From assembly GCA_020049465.1 (NCBI GenBank), contig JAIFKS010000090.1, positions 1 to 50,219 of the forward strand: DNA of 50,219 bases, given 5' to 3'. The translations under genes and the position numbers were made by a program. The stretch comes from a bacterium. Lineage in GTDB: Bacteria; Krumholzibacteriota; Krumholzibacteriia; LZORAL124-64-63. Positions 33,379-41,694 of this stretch are shown one piece after another (positions within the stretch are counted from its first letter, which is position 1; each line of letters starts with the position of its first letter). The notes under the pieces are model-generated. The model ran no database searches, was not told the DNA's origin, and saw only the letters and a list, made by a program, of their open reading frames with translations.

Positions 33379-35406
33379 ATGGGCCGGAGTGGCGGAGCGT
33401 TCCGGGGGTGCTTGCTGACGCTGGCGATGGTCGCCGGCGCGGCCGCCCTTGCGCAGGATGCGAACCCGCCACCCTCGGAAACCGATTACACCGCCTTCGA
33501 TCTGGGCGAACTGACAGCCATGGACGTGGTCTACGGCGCCGCCAGCTACGACCAGAAGATCACCGACGCGCCCGCCGCCGTCACCGTGATCACGGGCGAC
33601 GAGATCCGCGCGCACGGCTACCAGACCCTGGCCGACGTTCTGGCCTCGGTGCGCGGCTTCCACATCACCTACGACCGTTCCTATCATTTCGTCGGTGTGC
33701 GCGGCTTTGGTCGCCCCGGCGACTACAACACGCGCGTGCTGATCCTGCACGACGGGCACCCGGCCAACGACATCATCTACGGCACCGCCGCCATCGGCCC
33801 CGAACTGGCCTTGGACATGGCGCTGGTCAAACGGATCGAAATCATCCGCGGCCCCGGCAGCGCGTTGTATGGAGCCGGTGCGTTCTTCGCGGTCATCAAC
33901 CTGGTGACCTACGACGGTGACGAACTGGACGAGGTGGAAGTAGCCCTGGAATACGGCAACCGGCAGCGGCGTGGCGCACGCGCGACCTGGGGTGGCGGCG
34001 CGGGGGCTGACGCCAGTGTCCTATTGTCCGCCAGCGGCACCCGGACCGACGGCGACGACATCCACTGGCCCGAGTTCGACGATCCGGCGACCAACAACGG
34101 CCTCTTCGTCGACGGCGACCACGAGAAGGTCGGACACCTCTACGGCAAGTACCGCCGCGGCGATCTGCAGGCGACCGCGGCCTGGGCCAGGCGCGACAAG
34201 CGCATCCCCACCGGCGAATGGGGCATGATCTTCAACGATACAGGCGCGGCCTTCACCGACGAGCGGTTGTCGCTGGATGTCTCCACCTCGCGTCGGCTCT
34301 CTCCCGTCTCGAACCTGCGCGGACGGCTGTCCTACGACGACTACTGCTTCGAGGGCGAATACCCCTACGACTTCGCCGAAGCGGGCGACCCAGTGGACCA
34401 GGTCATCCAGCGCGACACCAGCCACGGCCACTGGTGGAGCGGCGAACTGCAGTGGTCCAGCGTGATCGGCAGGCGCCATCGCCTGGTGGCAGGCGCCGAC
34501 TTCCGCAGGTCGGTCCGCGCCCGCCAGGAGAGCGCGGCGGTCGAACCGCGCGAACTGTACCTGGACGTCGAGCAGACGCTGGAGAACACCGGCTTCTATC
34601 TGCAGGACGAATGGTCGCTGGGCGGAGGATCATCGCTGTATCTCGGCCTGCGGCATGACGACTATCTCAGCTTCGGAGGCAACCTGACACCGCGTTGCGG
34701 TCTGGTCACGCACATTGGCGCCTCCACGACGGCCAAGTTGCTGTACGGAGAGGCCTTCCGCGCGCCGAACGCCTACGAACTGTATTACGGCGACGGCATG
34801 ACGCAGAAGGGCAACCCGGGCCTGGAGCCCGAGCAGGTCCGGACGTGGGAGGCGGTCGTCGAGCGCGAACTCGGCGAACAACTGCGCCTCAGCCTGTCCG
34901 TGTTCGACAATGCGATAACGCGGCTGATCGACCAGGTCGTCGACCCGGACGACCTGCTCCTGGTGTTCGCGAATGTGGGCGATGCGCGCACCTGGGGCGC
35001 CGAACTGGACCTGGACGCCCGATTGCTGCCGGGATTGCGCGGCCGCTTCAGCGTCAGCGCCCAGCGTGCCGAAGACGACGCCACCGGCACCCTGCTGACC
35101 AACGCGCCCGCACGCCTGCTCAAGCTGAACCTCTCCACACCACGCCGGAACAAGGCCCTGGCCGGAGCCCTGGAGATCCAACACGTCAGCCGGCGGACCA
35201 CGCTGGCCGGCGGCGCGTCTCCCGCCTATGCGGTGGCCAATCTGGATCTGACCTGGTGGCCGCCGCTGAAGGGATTGCAGGCGGATCTGGCTGTCGACAA
35301 CGCGCTGAACCAGCGCTATGCGGACCCCGGCGCGGGGCACCAACTGCAGGACACGCTGGCCCGCGAGGGGCGCCGCCTGACGGCACGCCTGGGCTGGCGC
35401 TGGTAG
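33379..35406 (+). CDS. TonB-dependent outer-membrane receptor
   Basis: A 675-residue outer-membrane protein, AAGGAG five bases before the ATG. A signal peptide ends near ALAQD. The plug domain has DAPAAVTVITGDEIRAHGYQTL, VRGFGRPGDYNTRVLILHDG and IEIIRGPGSALYGAGAFFAVINL, and the rest is a 22-strand barrel with typical endings ATKLLYGEAFRAPNAYEL and a C-terminal Trp (GWRW) recognised by the Bam machinery. The ligand is unknown. Because it is divergent from a YfiR/hybrid-kinase operon, I suspect the operon senses or controls uptake through this receptor. Confidence 0.9.
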   Translation: MGRSGGAFRGCLLTLAMVAGAAALAQDANPPPSETDYTAFDLGELTAMDVVYGAASYDQKITDAPAAVTVITGDEIRAHGYQTLADVLASVRGFHITYDRSYHFVGVRGFGRPGDYNTRVLILHDGHPANDIIYGTAAIGPELALDMALVKRIEIIRGPGSALYGAGAFFAVINLVTYDGDELDEVEVALEYGNRQRRGARATWGGGAGADASVLLSASGTRTDGDDIHWPEFDDPATNNGLFVDGDHEKVGHLYGKYRRGDLQATAAWARRDKRIPTGEWGMIFNDTGAAFTDERLSLDVSTSRRLSPVSNLRGRLSYDDYCFEGEYPYDFAEAGDPVDQVIQRDTSHGHWWSGELQWSSVIGRRHRLVAGADFRRSVRARQESAAVEPRELYLDVEQTLENTGFYLQDEWSLGGGSSLYLGLRHDDYLSFGGNLTPRCGLVTHIGASTTAKLLYGEAFRAPNAYELYYGDGMTQKGNPGLEPEQVRTWEAVVERELGEQLRLSLSVFDNAITRLIDQVVDPDDLLLVFANVGDARTWGAELDLDARLLPGLRGRFSVSAQRAEDDATGTLLTNAPARLLKLNLSTPRRNKALAGALEIQHVSRRTTLAGGASPAYAVANLDLTWWPPLKGLQADLAVDNALNQRYADPGAGHQLQDTLAREGRRLTARLGWRW

Positions 35407-35428
35407 GCACCGCGGCAACGCGCCCGAT

Positions 35429-35770
35429 TCAGTCGTCCCCGCTCAGATAGTCGGCCAGCCGTTCCCGGCTGTGTTCGTCCTCGTGGCAGTACACGCAGAG
35501 ATTCTCCCAGTTGGAGCCGTCGGCGGGATTGTGGCTGTCGTTGCCGTCCTTGTGGTGGACCGTCAGCAGGTGGCGGTCCTTTTCGCTGAACTCGCGCGCG
35601 CACTTGGCACAGATCATCCCGTGCAGGGCCAGCGACAGCTCGCGGTAGTTGGAACGGGGCGCGGCCAGCGCCTTGAGCTGCTTGAGCCTCTTGGCGATCT
35701 CTTCGGGCGTCGGCGGCGTCACCGGTCCGCGCTTCTTCCCGCCCCGCTTGTAGGATCCACCCAGCGACAT
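35429..35770 (-). CDS. Small HNH endonuclease (YajD-like)
   Basis: A 113-residue protein starting at the ATG 35770 (MSLGGSYKRGGKKRG), basic at its N-terminus. The HNH motif is complete: MICAKCAREFSEKDRHLLTVHHKDGNDSHN then WENLCVYCHEDEHS, with two Cys pairs for zinc. It resembles E. coli YajD, a nuclease of unclear physiological role. It lies between opposite-direction genes with no modification or transposition genes beside it. Confidence 0.85.
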   Translation of the reverse strand: MSLGGSYKRGGKKRGPVTPPTPEEIAKRLKQLKALAAPRSNYRELSLALHGMICAKCAREFSEKDRHLLTVHHKDGNDSHNPADGSNWENLCVYCHEDEHSRERLADYLSGDD

Positions 35771-35876
35771 GCCTGTCTCCTTCGTCGATTGGACCGGCCG
35801 CGATCGTAGCAGGTACGGCAAGGCCCCGGCAAGGAGCAGACGGCACCAACACCGAAAGCGCCACCGGGGCCCGTTC

Positions 35877-36530
35877 CTATTTCGCCAAGGTCAACTTGAT
35901 CGATTCGCGCAGCCCCGACGCCTCGACCGCCACCACGTAGACGCCCGCAGCCGCATGGCCTCCATCATCGCCCACACCGTCCCACGTGGTCTCCTGGCGC
36001 CCGGCGCCCTGCACAGTGCCATCGGCCAGCACCTTGACCAGCCGCCCGGCCATGTCGAACACCGACAACCGCACCGAGGCGGCTTCCGGCAACGCATAGG
36101 TGATCACCGCGCGCGGGTTGAAGGGATTGGGCGCGCCGGCCAGCCCCAGGGCGCCAAGCGCGGGCGTCTGATCGACCGCCGAAGCGGCCTGCACCGTGAC
36201 CGAGCCGGTCATCCCCATCAACAGGTGGGGCCGGCAGAAGAACGGCACCGTGCCGGGCGAGGTGAACGTGTGGGAAAGCGTGGGATGCGTGGAATCCAGC
36301 GGGGAATCGAACAACGTGGCCAGGGTCGGATCGGAGAGATTCAGGCCGTTGGTCACGGTGTGGAAGCCCCCGGTCCACACCCACTGCACGGTATCGCCAA
36401 CGTTGATGGAAATGTCGCTCGGCGAAAAAGCGAAACCCGACTGTGTGATGATATGCGTCGCGGCCGGGGCCGCAGCGGCAGTGACGAGGACGGCCAGCAG
36501 GCAGGCCGCCCGTACATTCCGGTAGTTCAT
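35877..36530 (-). CDS. Secreted cupredoxin (plastocyanin-like) with sorting domain
   Basis: A 217-residue exported copper protein. After a signal peptide of about 24 residues the cupredoxin domain shows copper ligands His57 (GGFHTVTNG), Cys99, His102 and a Met at 105 or 107 (FFCRPHLLMGM). This fits a type 1 mononuclear copper site. The remaining 90 residues are a FlgD-like domain starting APNPFNPRA and ending SIKLTLAK. A copper protein fused to this sorting domain suggests electron transfer or copper binding at or outside the cell surface rather than in the periplasm. Confidence 0.85.
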   Translation of the reverse strand: MNYRNVRAACLLAVLVTAAAAPAATHIITQSGFAFSPSDISINVGDTVQWVWTGGFHTVTNGLNLSDPTLATLFDSPLDSTHPTLSHTFTSPGTVPFFCRPHLLMGMTGSVTVQAASAVDQTPALGALGLAGAPNPFNPRAVITYALPEAASVRLSVFDMAGRLVKVLADGTVQGAGRQETTWDGVGDDGGHAAAGVYVVAVEASGLRESIKLTLAK

Positions 36531-36693
36531 GAGTCCCCCCAAGGCAGAATGGTCCAGGCCGGATCACTCCGGCCGGTGCGCTTGGACCGCGTCAATGAGG
36601 ATAACAAAAGTCGGCGATCGCCGCACACCGCCGGTCGCGCCGTCGACGGATCATGGAACCGGAGGCCCGCCCTGGGCCGAGGGGGATGAAGCG

Positions 36694-36725
36694 ACCGCCC
36701 CGCCACCTTGCGGCAGCGGGGCGGT
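36694..36725. terminator. GC-rich hairpin downstream of the RRM gene
   Basis: A perfect 10-bp stem (36694-36703 with 36716-36725) and 12-base loop. T residues follow only on the plus strand, where no gene ends, so a terminator function for the minus-strand RRM gene is uncertain. An mRNA-stabilising 3' hairpin is equally possible. Confidence 0.4.
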
Positions 36726-36751
36726 TTCTTCAGTGCGTGGGCAGGGAATGC

Positions 36752-37096
36752 CTACCAGCGGCCGCCGCCGCCACCACCGCCACCGCTGCCGCCACGGCCA
36801 CCGCCGTAGCCGCCACGGCCGCCGCCGCCGCCACCGCCACCGCCACCGCTGCGCGGACGATCCTGCGCCTCGTTGACACGGAGGGCCCGGCCGCCCATTT
36901 CCTTGCCGTCGAGGGCCTGGATCATCGCCTGCAGAGCGTCATCATCGACTTCGACGAAGCCGAAGCCACGGGGACGGCCCGTCTCGCGGTCGTTGATCAG
37001 CGCCACCGAGTGAACGGTGCCATACTGGCCGAACAGCTGCGAAATCTCGTCTTCGTTGGCGCTGAAGGGCAGGTTGCCCACGTACAATTTCTTCAC
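36752..37096 (-). CDS. Glycine-rich RRM RNA-binding protein
   Basis: A 114-residue protein: one RNA-recognition motif (residues 1-80) with RNP2 LYVGNL and RNP1 RGFGFVEV, then a tail of Gly runs with Arg, Tyr and Trp. This is the layout of cyanobacterial Rbp proteins and of bacterial cold-induced RRM proteins that bind single-stranded RNA. The long Gly runs come from runs of GGC/GGT codons and may vary by slippage. It has its own promoter far upstream and an unusually long leader. Confidence 0.9.
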   Translation of the reverse strand: MKKLYVGNLPFSANEDEISQLFGQYGTVHSVALINDRETGRPRGFGFVEVDDDALQAMIQALDGKEMGGRALRVNEAQDRPRSGGGGGGGGGGRGGYGGGRGGSGGGGGGGGRW

Positions 37097-37204
37097 GGTC
37101 GACTCTCCAAGTGCCGGCTCTCCGGCTTACAAGCGCGCAGGGCCGCCGGCCACTTCCGACGTTACCCCTTGCGCTTCCAACTGGTCCGGCCGGTGCCGGA
37201 CCGC

Positions 37205-37227
37205 ATTTCCCCGATGGTCGGGGAAAT
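37205..37227 (-). promoter_or_regulatory. Leader hairpin of the RRM mRNA
   Basis: A perfect 10-bp inverted repeat, ATTTCCCCGA with TCGGGGAAAT, and a 3-base loop lie about 110 bases upstream of the RRM start codon, inside the predicted leader. It may control translation or stability. The rest of 37097-37348 shows no gene. Confidence 0.45.
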
Positions 37228-37348
37228 CGTCAAGCCGCTGGCCCGCCTCGCTTTCCGGCGGGATCGGACCTGGCGGCGGTATCGCGTGCTGTTCGCGGCC
37301 GGCGGATCGAACGGATCGGCAGGGGCGAAAGTGGCGAAATCACGGGAG

Positions 37349-37377
37349 AGATTAAGGCAATTTCCGGACCATTTCAA
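37349..37377 (-). promoter_or_regulatory. Sigma70-type promoter for the RRM gene
   Basis: On the minus strand TTGAAA (37372-37377) and TAATCT (37349-37354) are 17 bases apart in AT-rich DNA. Transcription would start near 37342, about 245 bases upstream of the ATG. Confidence 0.55.
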
Positions 37378-37432
37378 GCTTTTTGGCCCCCCTGGACCGT
37401 CGGGAACGGCCCCTTCCCCGCCCAAAGAGGGC

Positions 37433-37461
37433 TTGGCCCCGGGCGGACAACGGGTTATCCT
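37433..37461 (+). promoter_or_regulatory. Possible promoter for the 66-residue membrane protein
   Basis: TTGGCC (37433-37438) and TATCCT (37456-37461) are 17 bases apart. The ATG lies only 20 bases after the -10, so the leader would hold little more than the AAGGAG ribosome site. Confidence 0.4.
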
Positions 37462-37480
37462 GCGCGGACAAGGAGCGGTC

Positions 37481-37681
37481 ATGATCAAATTCCTGCTGTG
37501 GTGCATCCTGTTCGTGCTTTGCTGGCCAGTGGCCGTCATCGGGCTGATTCTGTATCCTGTCGTTTGGCTCTTGCTGGTTCCCTTCCGACTGCTCGGCATC
37601 ACCGTCGCCGCCGTTCTGGCCCTGTTCAGAGCCATCATCATGCTTCCCGCCCGCCTGCTGGGGCACCGTCCGGGCCGTTGA
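37481..37681 (+). CDS. Small two-helix membrane protein
   Basis: A 66-residue protein with AAGGAG just before the ATG. It is almost wholly hydrophobic: IKFLLWCILFVLCWPVAVIG and LYPVVWLLLVPFRLLG form two likely helices, then a hydrophobic third stretch (VAAVLALFRAIIML) and a basic end (HRPGR). No function is known. The desaturase gene starts 44 bases later on the same strand, so they may be co-transcribed. Confidence 0.65.
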   Translation: MIKFLLWCILFVLCWPVAVIGLILYPVVWLLLVPFRLLGITVAAVLALFRAIIMLPARLLGHRPGR

Positions 37682-37725
37682 GCCCGCGCGCCACGTCAAC
37701 TCCGTCCGTTGTTCGAGGAGAAGCC

Positions 37726-38784
37726 ATGTCCCAGTCGCCGCGCCTGCGCGCGATGGTTGACCGCGCCCGCCTGTCCCGCGAGATCGCGCCGTTCGGCCGG
37801 TCGGACGCCCGCAAGGGCATCTGGCAGATGGTCAACACGCTGGTCCCGTACCTGTCCCTCCTGGCGCTGATGGTATACAGCCGGTTGCAGGGCTGGCCCT
37901 ACCTGGTGACGCTGGCGATGGCGGTGCCGACGGCCGCGCTGATGATGCGCGTCTTCATCTTCTTCCACGACTGCTGCCACGACTCGTTCTTCGCGTCGCG
38001 CCGGGCCAACCGCATCGTGGGGTTCATCACCGGCGTCCTGACCTTCACGCCGTTCGACGACTGGAAGTACTCGCACACGAAGCACCACACGAGCGCCGGC
38101 GATCTGGACAACCGAGGCACCGGCGACGTCTGGACGATGACGGTGGACGAGTACCTGGCCTCGTCGCGCCGCAAGCGTCTGGGTTACCGGCTGGTCCGCA
38201 ATCCGTTCTTCCTGCTGCTGATCGTGCCGTTCTACCTGTCGCTGATCGCCTACCGCATTCCCCGGCCCAGCGCCGGCCGCGCGGCGGTCATGAGCGTCCT
38301 GATGACCAACCTGGCGCTGGTGGCCATCGCCGTCGTCGCCAGCCAGACCTTCGGGCTGCAGAACTACCTGCTGGTGCAACTGCCGGTGATCGTCATCGCC
38401 TGGACCGTCGGTGTGTGGCTGTTCTACGTGCAGCACCAGTTCGAGGACACGCACTGGAGCCGGCACGAGGAATGGGAACCGCTCGACGCCGCGCTGTGCG
38501 GCAGTTCCTACTACAAGCTGCCGCGCGTGCTGCAGTGGTTCACGGGCAACATCGGCCTGCACCACATCCACCACCTGCGGCCGCGCATTCCCAACTACCA
38601 CCTGCAGGCCTGCCAGGATTCGGTGCCGTCGCTGCAGCACGTCCAACCGCTGACGCTGCGGCGCAGCCTGCGGTCGATGGCGATGAACCTGTGGGACGAA
38701 CGTCAGCAGAAGCTGGTCAGCTTCCGCGCCCTCAAGGGGATGCCGCGGCGGCGGGCGTGGCGTACAACATCGCCCGCGCGGTGA
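37726..38784 (+). CDS. Membrane fatty acid desaturase (DesA/omega-6-like)
   Basis: A 352-residue integral membrane enzyme, GAGGAGA before the ATG. The di-iron histidine boxes are complete: HDCCHDSFF, HTKHHTSAGD and HHIHHLRPRIPNYHL, plus HQFEDTHW. The layout fits acyl-lipid desaturases that introduce a cis double bond into membrane lipids. Four to six hydrophobic segments flank the boxes. Its last 53 bases overlap the end of the converging radical SAM gene. It lies beside an RRM gene of the cold-inducible type, and a role in cold adaptation is a reasonable inference. Confidence 0.9.
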   Translation: MSQSPRLRAMVDRARLSREIAPFGRSDARKGIWQMVNTLVPYLSLLALMVYSRLQGWPYLVTLAMAVPTAALMMRVFIFFHDCCHDSFFASRRANRIVGFITGVLTFTPFDDWKYSHTKHHTSAGDLDNRGTGDVWTMTVDEYLASSRRKRLGYRLVRNPFFLLLIVPFYLSLIAYRIPRPSAGRAAVMSVLMTNLALVAIAVVASQTFGLQNYLLVQLPVIVIAWTVGVWLFYVQHQFEDTHWSRHEEWEPLDAALCGSSYYKLPRVLQWFTGNIGLHHIHHLRPRIPNYHLQACQDSVPSLQHVQPLTLRRSLRSMAMNLWDERQQKLVSFRALKGMPRRRAWRTTSPAR

Positions 38785-41350
38785 CCCGGGCCTGATCCTC
38801 GGGGGCGGGCAGGACGAAGGCCTCGCGGCAGAAAGCCTCGGGCTCGAAGCGCTCGCCCGGCGCCACCTCGACCTGGTAAACACCGTCCGGCAGTTCGCGC
38901 TGCACGTAATCCAGCACCAGCTTCTTGCGCAGGGAATCGCGCGCGATCTCGCAGCGGTAGCCCGGACCATCGGGCAGCCGCCGCTGCATGAAGCGCAGGT
39001 GGCGCGCGGTCAGCCAGGCGGCGCCGTCGGGCGCGAACGGCGCGCCGAAGCTGAGCCGCGGCTGCGCCAGTTCCGCCACACCCTCCCCGGACGCCGGACC
39101 CAGCACCCGCCCCCAGGGCCCGAAGTGCGCCGCCACCGCCGCGGCGAACGCCGCCTCGCCGCGCCAGCGGGCTTCGGCGCGCGCGGCCCCGGCCGCCGTC
39201 CACAGCAGGCCCAGCCGGTCGTGGCCCACCAGACGGCAGGGCTGGTCCTTCACTCCCCATTTCGAGGTGCCCGGCCCGCGGTAGGCGTCGACCAGTTCGG
39301 GATCGGCCAGCATCATGGCCCGGCCGAGCGCCGCCGCCACGTAGCCGCGCGGCAGCCCGGCCGCGGCCGGGCCCAGATCCACCGCCAGCGCCAGTTCCTG
39401 CCGGTCGCGGCGCGCGGCCAGGACGCGGCGCCGGATCTCCGGCACCGTCGAGGCGCCTTCGCGCGCTGACCGCGGCGGACGCGCCACCTTCGCCGTGCCC
39501 GTCGACGCGCCCCGGTCCGGCTTCCGTTCCTCGTGCGGACCGGCGGGCCCGTCCAGCCCGCGCAGGCTCAACGCGTGGACACGGCGCACCGGCTCCTCGG
39601 GCGTGCCCAGCACCATCGGGGGCGGTGACGGAGCGCCGGGGTCCGCATCCTCGCCGCCGACGCCCGCCAGGCCCGTTCCGCACGCCAGCCGGGCCAGGAA
39701 GTCGTGCTGGAATTCGCCCGTGATCCCGTCGTAGTAGACGAAGCCGCGCTCACGCACGGCCGCGACCACCGCGCGCCAGACCGCGCGCGCGTCACCATCG
39801 GGCATGTAGGGCTCGGTGACCGGGGCGTCGGGGTGCCGTCCACTGACCAGCGCCTGCGAGACGATGGCCTCCGGATCGCGCGCCGCCGCCCGCACCTGGA
39901 AGCCGGCGCGCTTGATGGTCACCGCGATGCGGCGCACCATCGCCGCCACGCGGGCCGGCGGCGGCGGCGCCTCGAAGACCAGCGGTGTCGACGGGAAGTG
40001 CACCAGCGGCGTGATCGAGAAGATGATGCGCGGCCGACGTCCCTGACCGGCCAGTTCGTCGCGGAACCAGGCCAGCGTGGCGTTGAACTCGGCGAAGTCG
40101 TCGTCCTGTTCGCGGCCGGTGGCGATCAGGAAGATCTTCACCTGCCGCAGCGGCGCCGCGGCGATGGCCGACAGCGCGCGGCGCAGCTTGGCGTCGTCCA
40201 GCCGCTTGTTCAGGTAGGCGCGCAGACGGTCGGAGATGCCCTCCATCCCGCAGGTCAGGCTGGTCTTGCCCACCGCGTGCATCAGTTCGAGCATCTGCGG
40301 ATCGCCGGCCAGCTGGTCGAAGCGCTGGCTCTTCAGGCCGATGCGGTCGAAGCGCTGGCTGAGCCGGTCGATGATGCCGCGGATGTCCTCGTGCATGTCG
40401 AAGTTGAAGCTGAAGATCTCGGCGCGGTGGGCCCCGGCCCAGGCCTTCAGTTCGCGCGCACGCTGGTCGATGTCGTCGCCCGGCACGCTGCGGTAGCGCG
40501 GGTGCAGCCAGGACTCGTAGCAGAAGCTGCACTTCCAGCGGCAACCCTCGGTCACCGGAACGGTGATGAAGCCAATGCGCGCGGTGTCGTAGCTGACCGG
40601 CATGGCCGACGCCGGGGGCAGTTCGGAAACGGCAGGCAGCGTCGATTCGTCCGGGACGGCGTCCGGCCGGATGGCTGCGGCCTTTCGGGGCGCGCCGGGC
40701 AGCACGAAGCCGTCGAGATCGGCCAGCGAATCGAGCACCGCGCGCTTGTCCAGTCCGCCCGCACGGCCGTCGCGGCAGCGGCGGAACAGCTCGCTGATGA
40801 TATCGGCGCGGTCGCCCACGAAGATGCCGTCGACGCCGGCCTCGTCGCTGTACAGCGCGGCGGCCGCGCCCACGCTGGCGCCGCCGGCGATGATCAGCGG
40901 CGCGCCCGCATCGTCCAGCCTTTCGCGCCGGTCCGGCGAGATGCCGCTGCGCAGCAGCATCGCCGCCAGGTTGATCGTTTCCTGCGGCACCGACAGCGAC
41001 ACGCCCACGCAGTCGAAGGCGCGCGCGGCGCGTTTGGTCTGGGTGCCCAGCAGCCAGGGGACGCCGTCCTGCGCCATCAGTTCGCCGTCACGCGGCGGCG
41101 GCAGCCAGGCCAGGTCCGGATAGACGCCTTCCAACTGCGCCAGCAGCGCGTGGATCAGCAGGTGCGAGGTCGAGACGGCCGTGTCGCGGTAGGTGGAAAG
41201 TCGGGTCACCAGCACGCGGTACGGGCGCTGGTCCCACAGCGCGGGCGGCAGCGTGTTCAGTTCGCCACCGCGCAGCCAGACGCCGCCTGCGCTCAGAGCC
41301 GGCCAGCGACGCCGGTACCATTCGGCGTGGGAATCGGTTTCGGTGTGCAT
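38732..41350 (-). CDS. Large B12-binding-type radical SAM protein with unassigned C-terminus
   Basis: An 872-residue protein; the ATG at 41350 (MHTETDSHAEW) is preferred because the open frame before it is low-complexity. Residues about 45-190 resemble a cobalamin-binding domain, with FDCVGVSLSVPQE and LIIAGGASVGAAA. The radical SAM core has the cluster motif CRWKCSFC (Cys270, Cys274, Cys277) in VTEGCRWKCSFCYESW, then later FSFNFDMHED and TCGMEGISDRLR. The final 330 residues are not recognisable and include an Arg/Ala-rich linker. The cobalamin domain lacks an obvious DxHxxG, so B12 binding is uncertain. Members of this superfamily methylate or rearrange unreactive carbons. No substrate clue lies nearby. 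Confidence 0.75.
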   Translation of the reverse strand: MHTETDSHAEWYRRRWPALSAGGVWLRGGELNTLPPALWDQRPYRVLVTRLSTYRDTAVSTSHLLIHALLAQLEGVYPDLAWLPPPRDGELMAQDGVPWLLGTQTKRAARAFDCVGVSLSVPQETINLAAMLLRSGISPDRRERLDDAGAPLIIAGGASVGAAAALYSDEAGVDGIFVGDRADIISELFRRCRDGRAGGLDKRAVLDSLADLDGFVLPGAPRKAAAIRPDAVPDESTLPAVSELPPASAMPVSYDTARIGFITVPVTEGCRWKCSFCYESWLHPRYRSVPGDDIDQRARELKAWAGAHRAEIFSFNFDMHEDIRGIIDRLSQRFDRIGLKSQRFDQLAGDPQMLELMHAVGKTSLTCGMEGISDRLRAYLNKRLDDAKLRRALSAIAAAPLRQVKIFLIATGREQDDDFAEFNATLAWFRDELAGQGRRPRIIFSITPLVHFPSTPLVFEAPPPPARVAAMVRRIAVTIKRAGFQVRAAARDPEAIVSQALVSGRHPDAPVTEPYMPDGDARAVWRAVVAAVRERGFVYYDGITGEFQHDFLARLACGTGLAGVGGEDADPGAPSPPPMVLGTPEEPVRRVHALSLRGLDGPAGPHEERKPDRGASTGTAKVARPPRSAREGASTVPEIRRRVLAARRDRQELALAVDLGPAAAGLPRGYVAAALGRAMMLADPELVDAYRGPGTSKWGVKDQPCRLVGHDRLGLLWTAAGAARAEARWRGEAAFAAAVAAHFGPWGRVLGPASGEGVAELAQPRLSFGAPFAPDGAAWLTARHLRFMQRRLPDGPGYRCEIARDSLRKKLVLDYVQRELPDGVYQVEVAPGERFEPEAFCREAFVLPAPEDQARVTARAMLYATPAAAASP

Positions 41351-41575
41351 GCGCCGGAAGATGACCTGCCGGACGCCGCTGTGGAAACAGGAAAAGTCGC
41401 GAGACGGCCAGGGCCGGTCGCGACGCGGACGGGGACGCGCTTCGCGATGCCCGCTCCCGCCGCCAACCCCTTGATCAGGCTCGGCTTGGCTTTGCCGGCG
41501 GCCCCACCCGGCCAATGACCGCTCTTGTTCAACCGCGCCCTCTGAGCGAAACCCCGCCGCGCACGGGCGGGTTCG

Positions 41576-41605
41576 TTGCCGCTCGCCCGCGATCTGTGGT
41601 ACATT
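41576..41605 (+). promoter_or_regulatory. Possible promoter for the C25 protease gene
   Basis: TTGCCG (41576-41581) and TACATT (41600-41605) are 18 bases apart, with TG two bases before the -10, about 90 bases upstream of the ATG. Confidence 0.4.
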
Positions 41606-41694
41606 TGCCGCGGCACCCGGAGCGCACGGAAGCGCCCCTTGTGGCGGTGGACTCACTTCCGCCCGGATTCATCAACCTGCACCGGAGGCCTTTC

